Shown in pieces: positions 63,958 to 64,000 of a stretch of DNA of 64,000 nucleotides (position 1 is its first letter; every line of letters starts with the position of its first letter). This DNA comes from Poriferisodalis sp965208895 (lineage in GTDB: Bacteria > Actinomycetota > Acidimicrobiia > Acidimicrobiales > Poriferisodalaceae): contig NZ_OZ242363.1 of assembly GCF_965208895.1 (NCBI RefSeq), positions 1,674,001 through 1,738,000 on the forward strand. The letters run 5' to 3'. The notes beneath the pieces are model-generated. The model saw nothing but the letters and a program-made list of their open reading frames with translations. It made no database searches and was not told where the DNA came from. The position numbers were made by a program, and so were the translations under genes.

Positions 63958-64000
63958 CGTTCCTCCGCTGGTGCTCGAGCTGGCCTTCGGGACAGTCGTC

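Overview
The window is about 64 kb of high-GC DNA (by eye roughly 65 percent) with frequent GTG starts and very compact, overlapping operons. The gene content suggests an actinobacterial chromosome, possibly of the Acidimicrobiia type: DUF4333 lipoproteins, a PIG-L deacetylase, the lipoprotein/adaptor/MacB efflux set, an actinobacterial-style mutase subunit and several acyl-CoA enzymes. That assignment is an inference from gene families. No rRNA, tRNA, CRISPR array or insertion sequence was found.

Layout. 1-4.7 kb: the start of a Wadjet plasmid-defence operon (jetC, then jetA, which runs off the left edge). 4.8-16.2 kb: mostly housekeeping genes (PIG-L deacetylase, Fic, NfuA-like Fe-S carrier, acrylyl-CoA reductase, DUF4333 lipoprotein, B12-dependent mutase large subunit, ThiD, an AcoX-like NAD kinase relative, 1-Cys peroxiredoxin, PncB). 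16.3-27.6 kb: a defence island. It is an expanded type I restriction-modification operon (hsdM, a small protein, a HEPN toxin, an MNT domain fused to HsdS, an OLD-like ATPase/TOPRIM protein, an MNT-HEPN fusion, hsdR) followed by an AAA ATPase. 27.8-34.3 kb: a VapBC pair, then a cobalamin riboswitch, BtuFCD, CobO, and CobQ on the other strand. 34.4-41.2 kb: an aminotransferase, an enoyl-CoA hydratase, MazEF, a DUF4143 ATPase with its ATPase core deleted, an Xre-RES toxin-antitoxin pair and an acyl-CoA dehydrogenase.

41.4-52.3 kb holds the most unusual locus. Five genes on the minus strand encode two small membrane proteins, a secreted/anchored von Willebrand A protein, an 1152-residue tubulin/FtsZ-like protein and a 1243-residue six-helix membrane protein. 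They are preceded by a nested triple inverted repeat. 52.4-54.5 kb: two further PIN-domain toxin-antitoxin modules and a duplicated 85-bp segment. 54.6-63.8 kb: a P1 peptidase, a four-gene MacAB-like efflux set, an NfeD/SPFH pair, MutM and an enoyl-CoA hydratase, ending in a 34-bp-period hairpin repeat.

How genes work together. The riboswitch, BtuFCD, CobO and CobQ form a B12 uptake and salvage unit that could supply the B12-dependent mutase encoded upstream. The restriction-modification operon joins HEPN/MNT toxin-antitoxin logic physically to the DNA-specificity subunit and is the best candidate for an under-described system, followed by the tubulin-like/vWA cluster. The window carries at least five conventional toxin-antitoxin pairs in addition to the two HEPN/MNT modules and a Fic protein.
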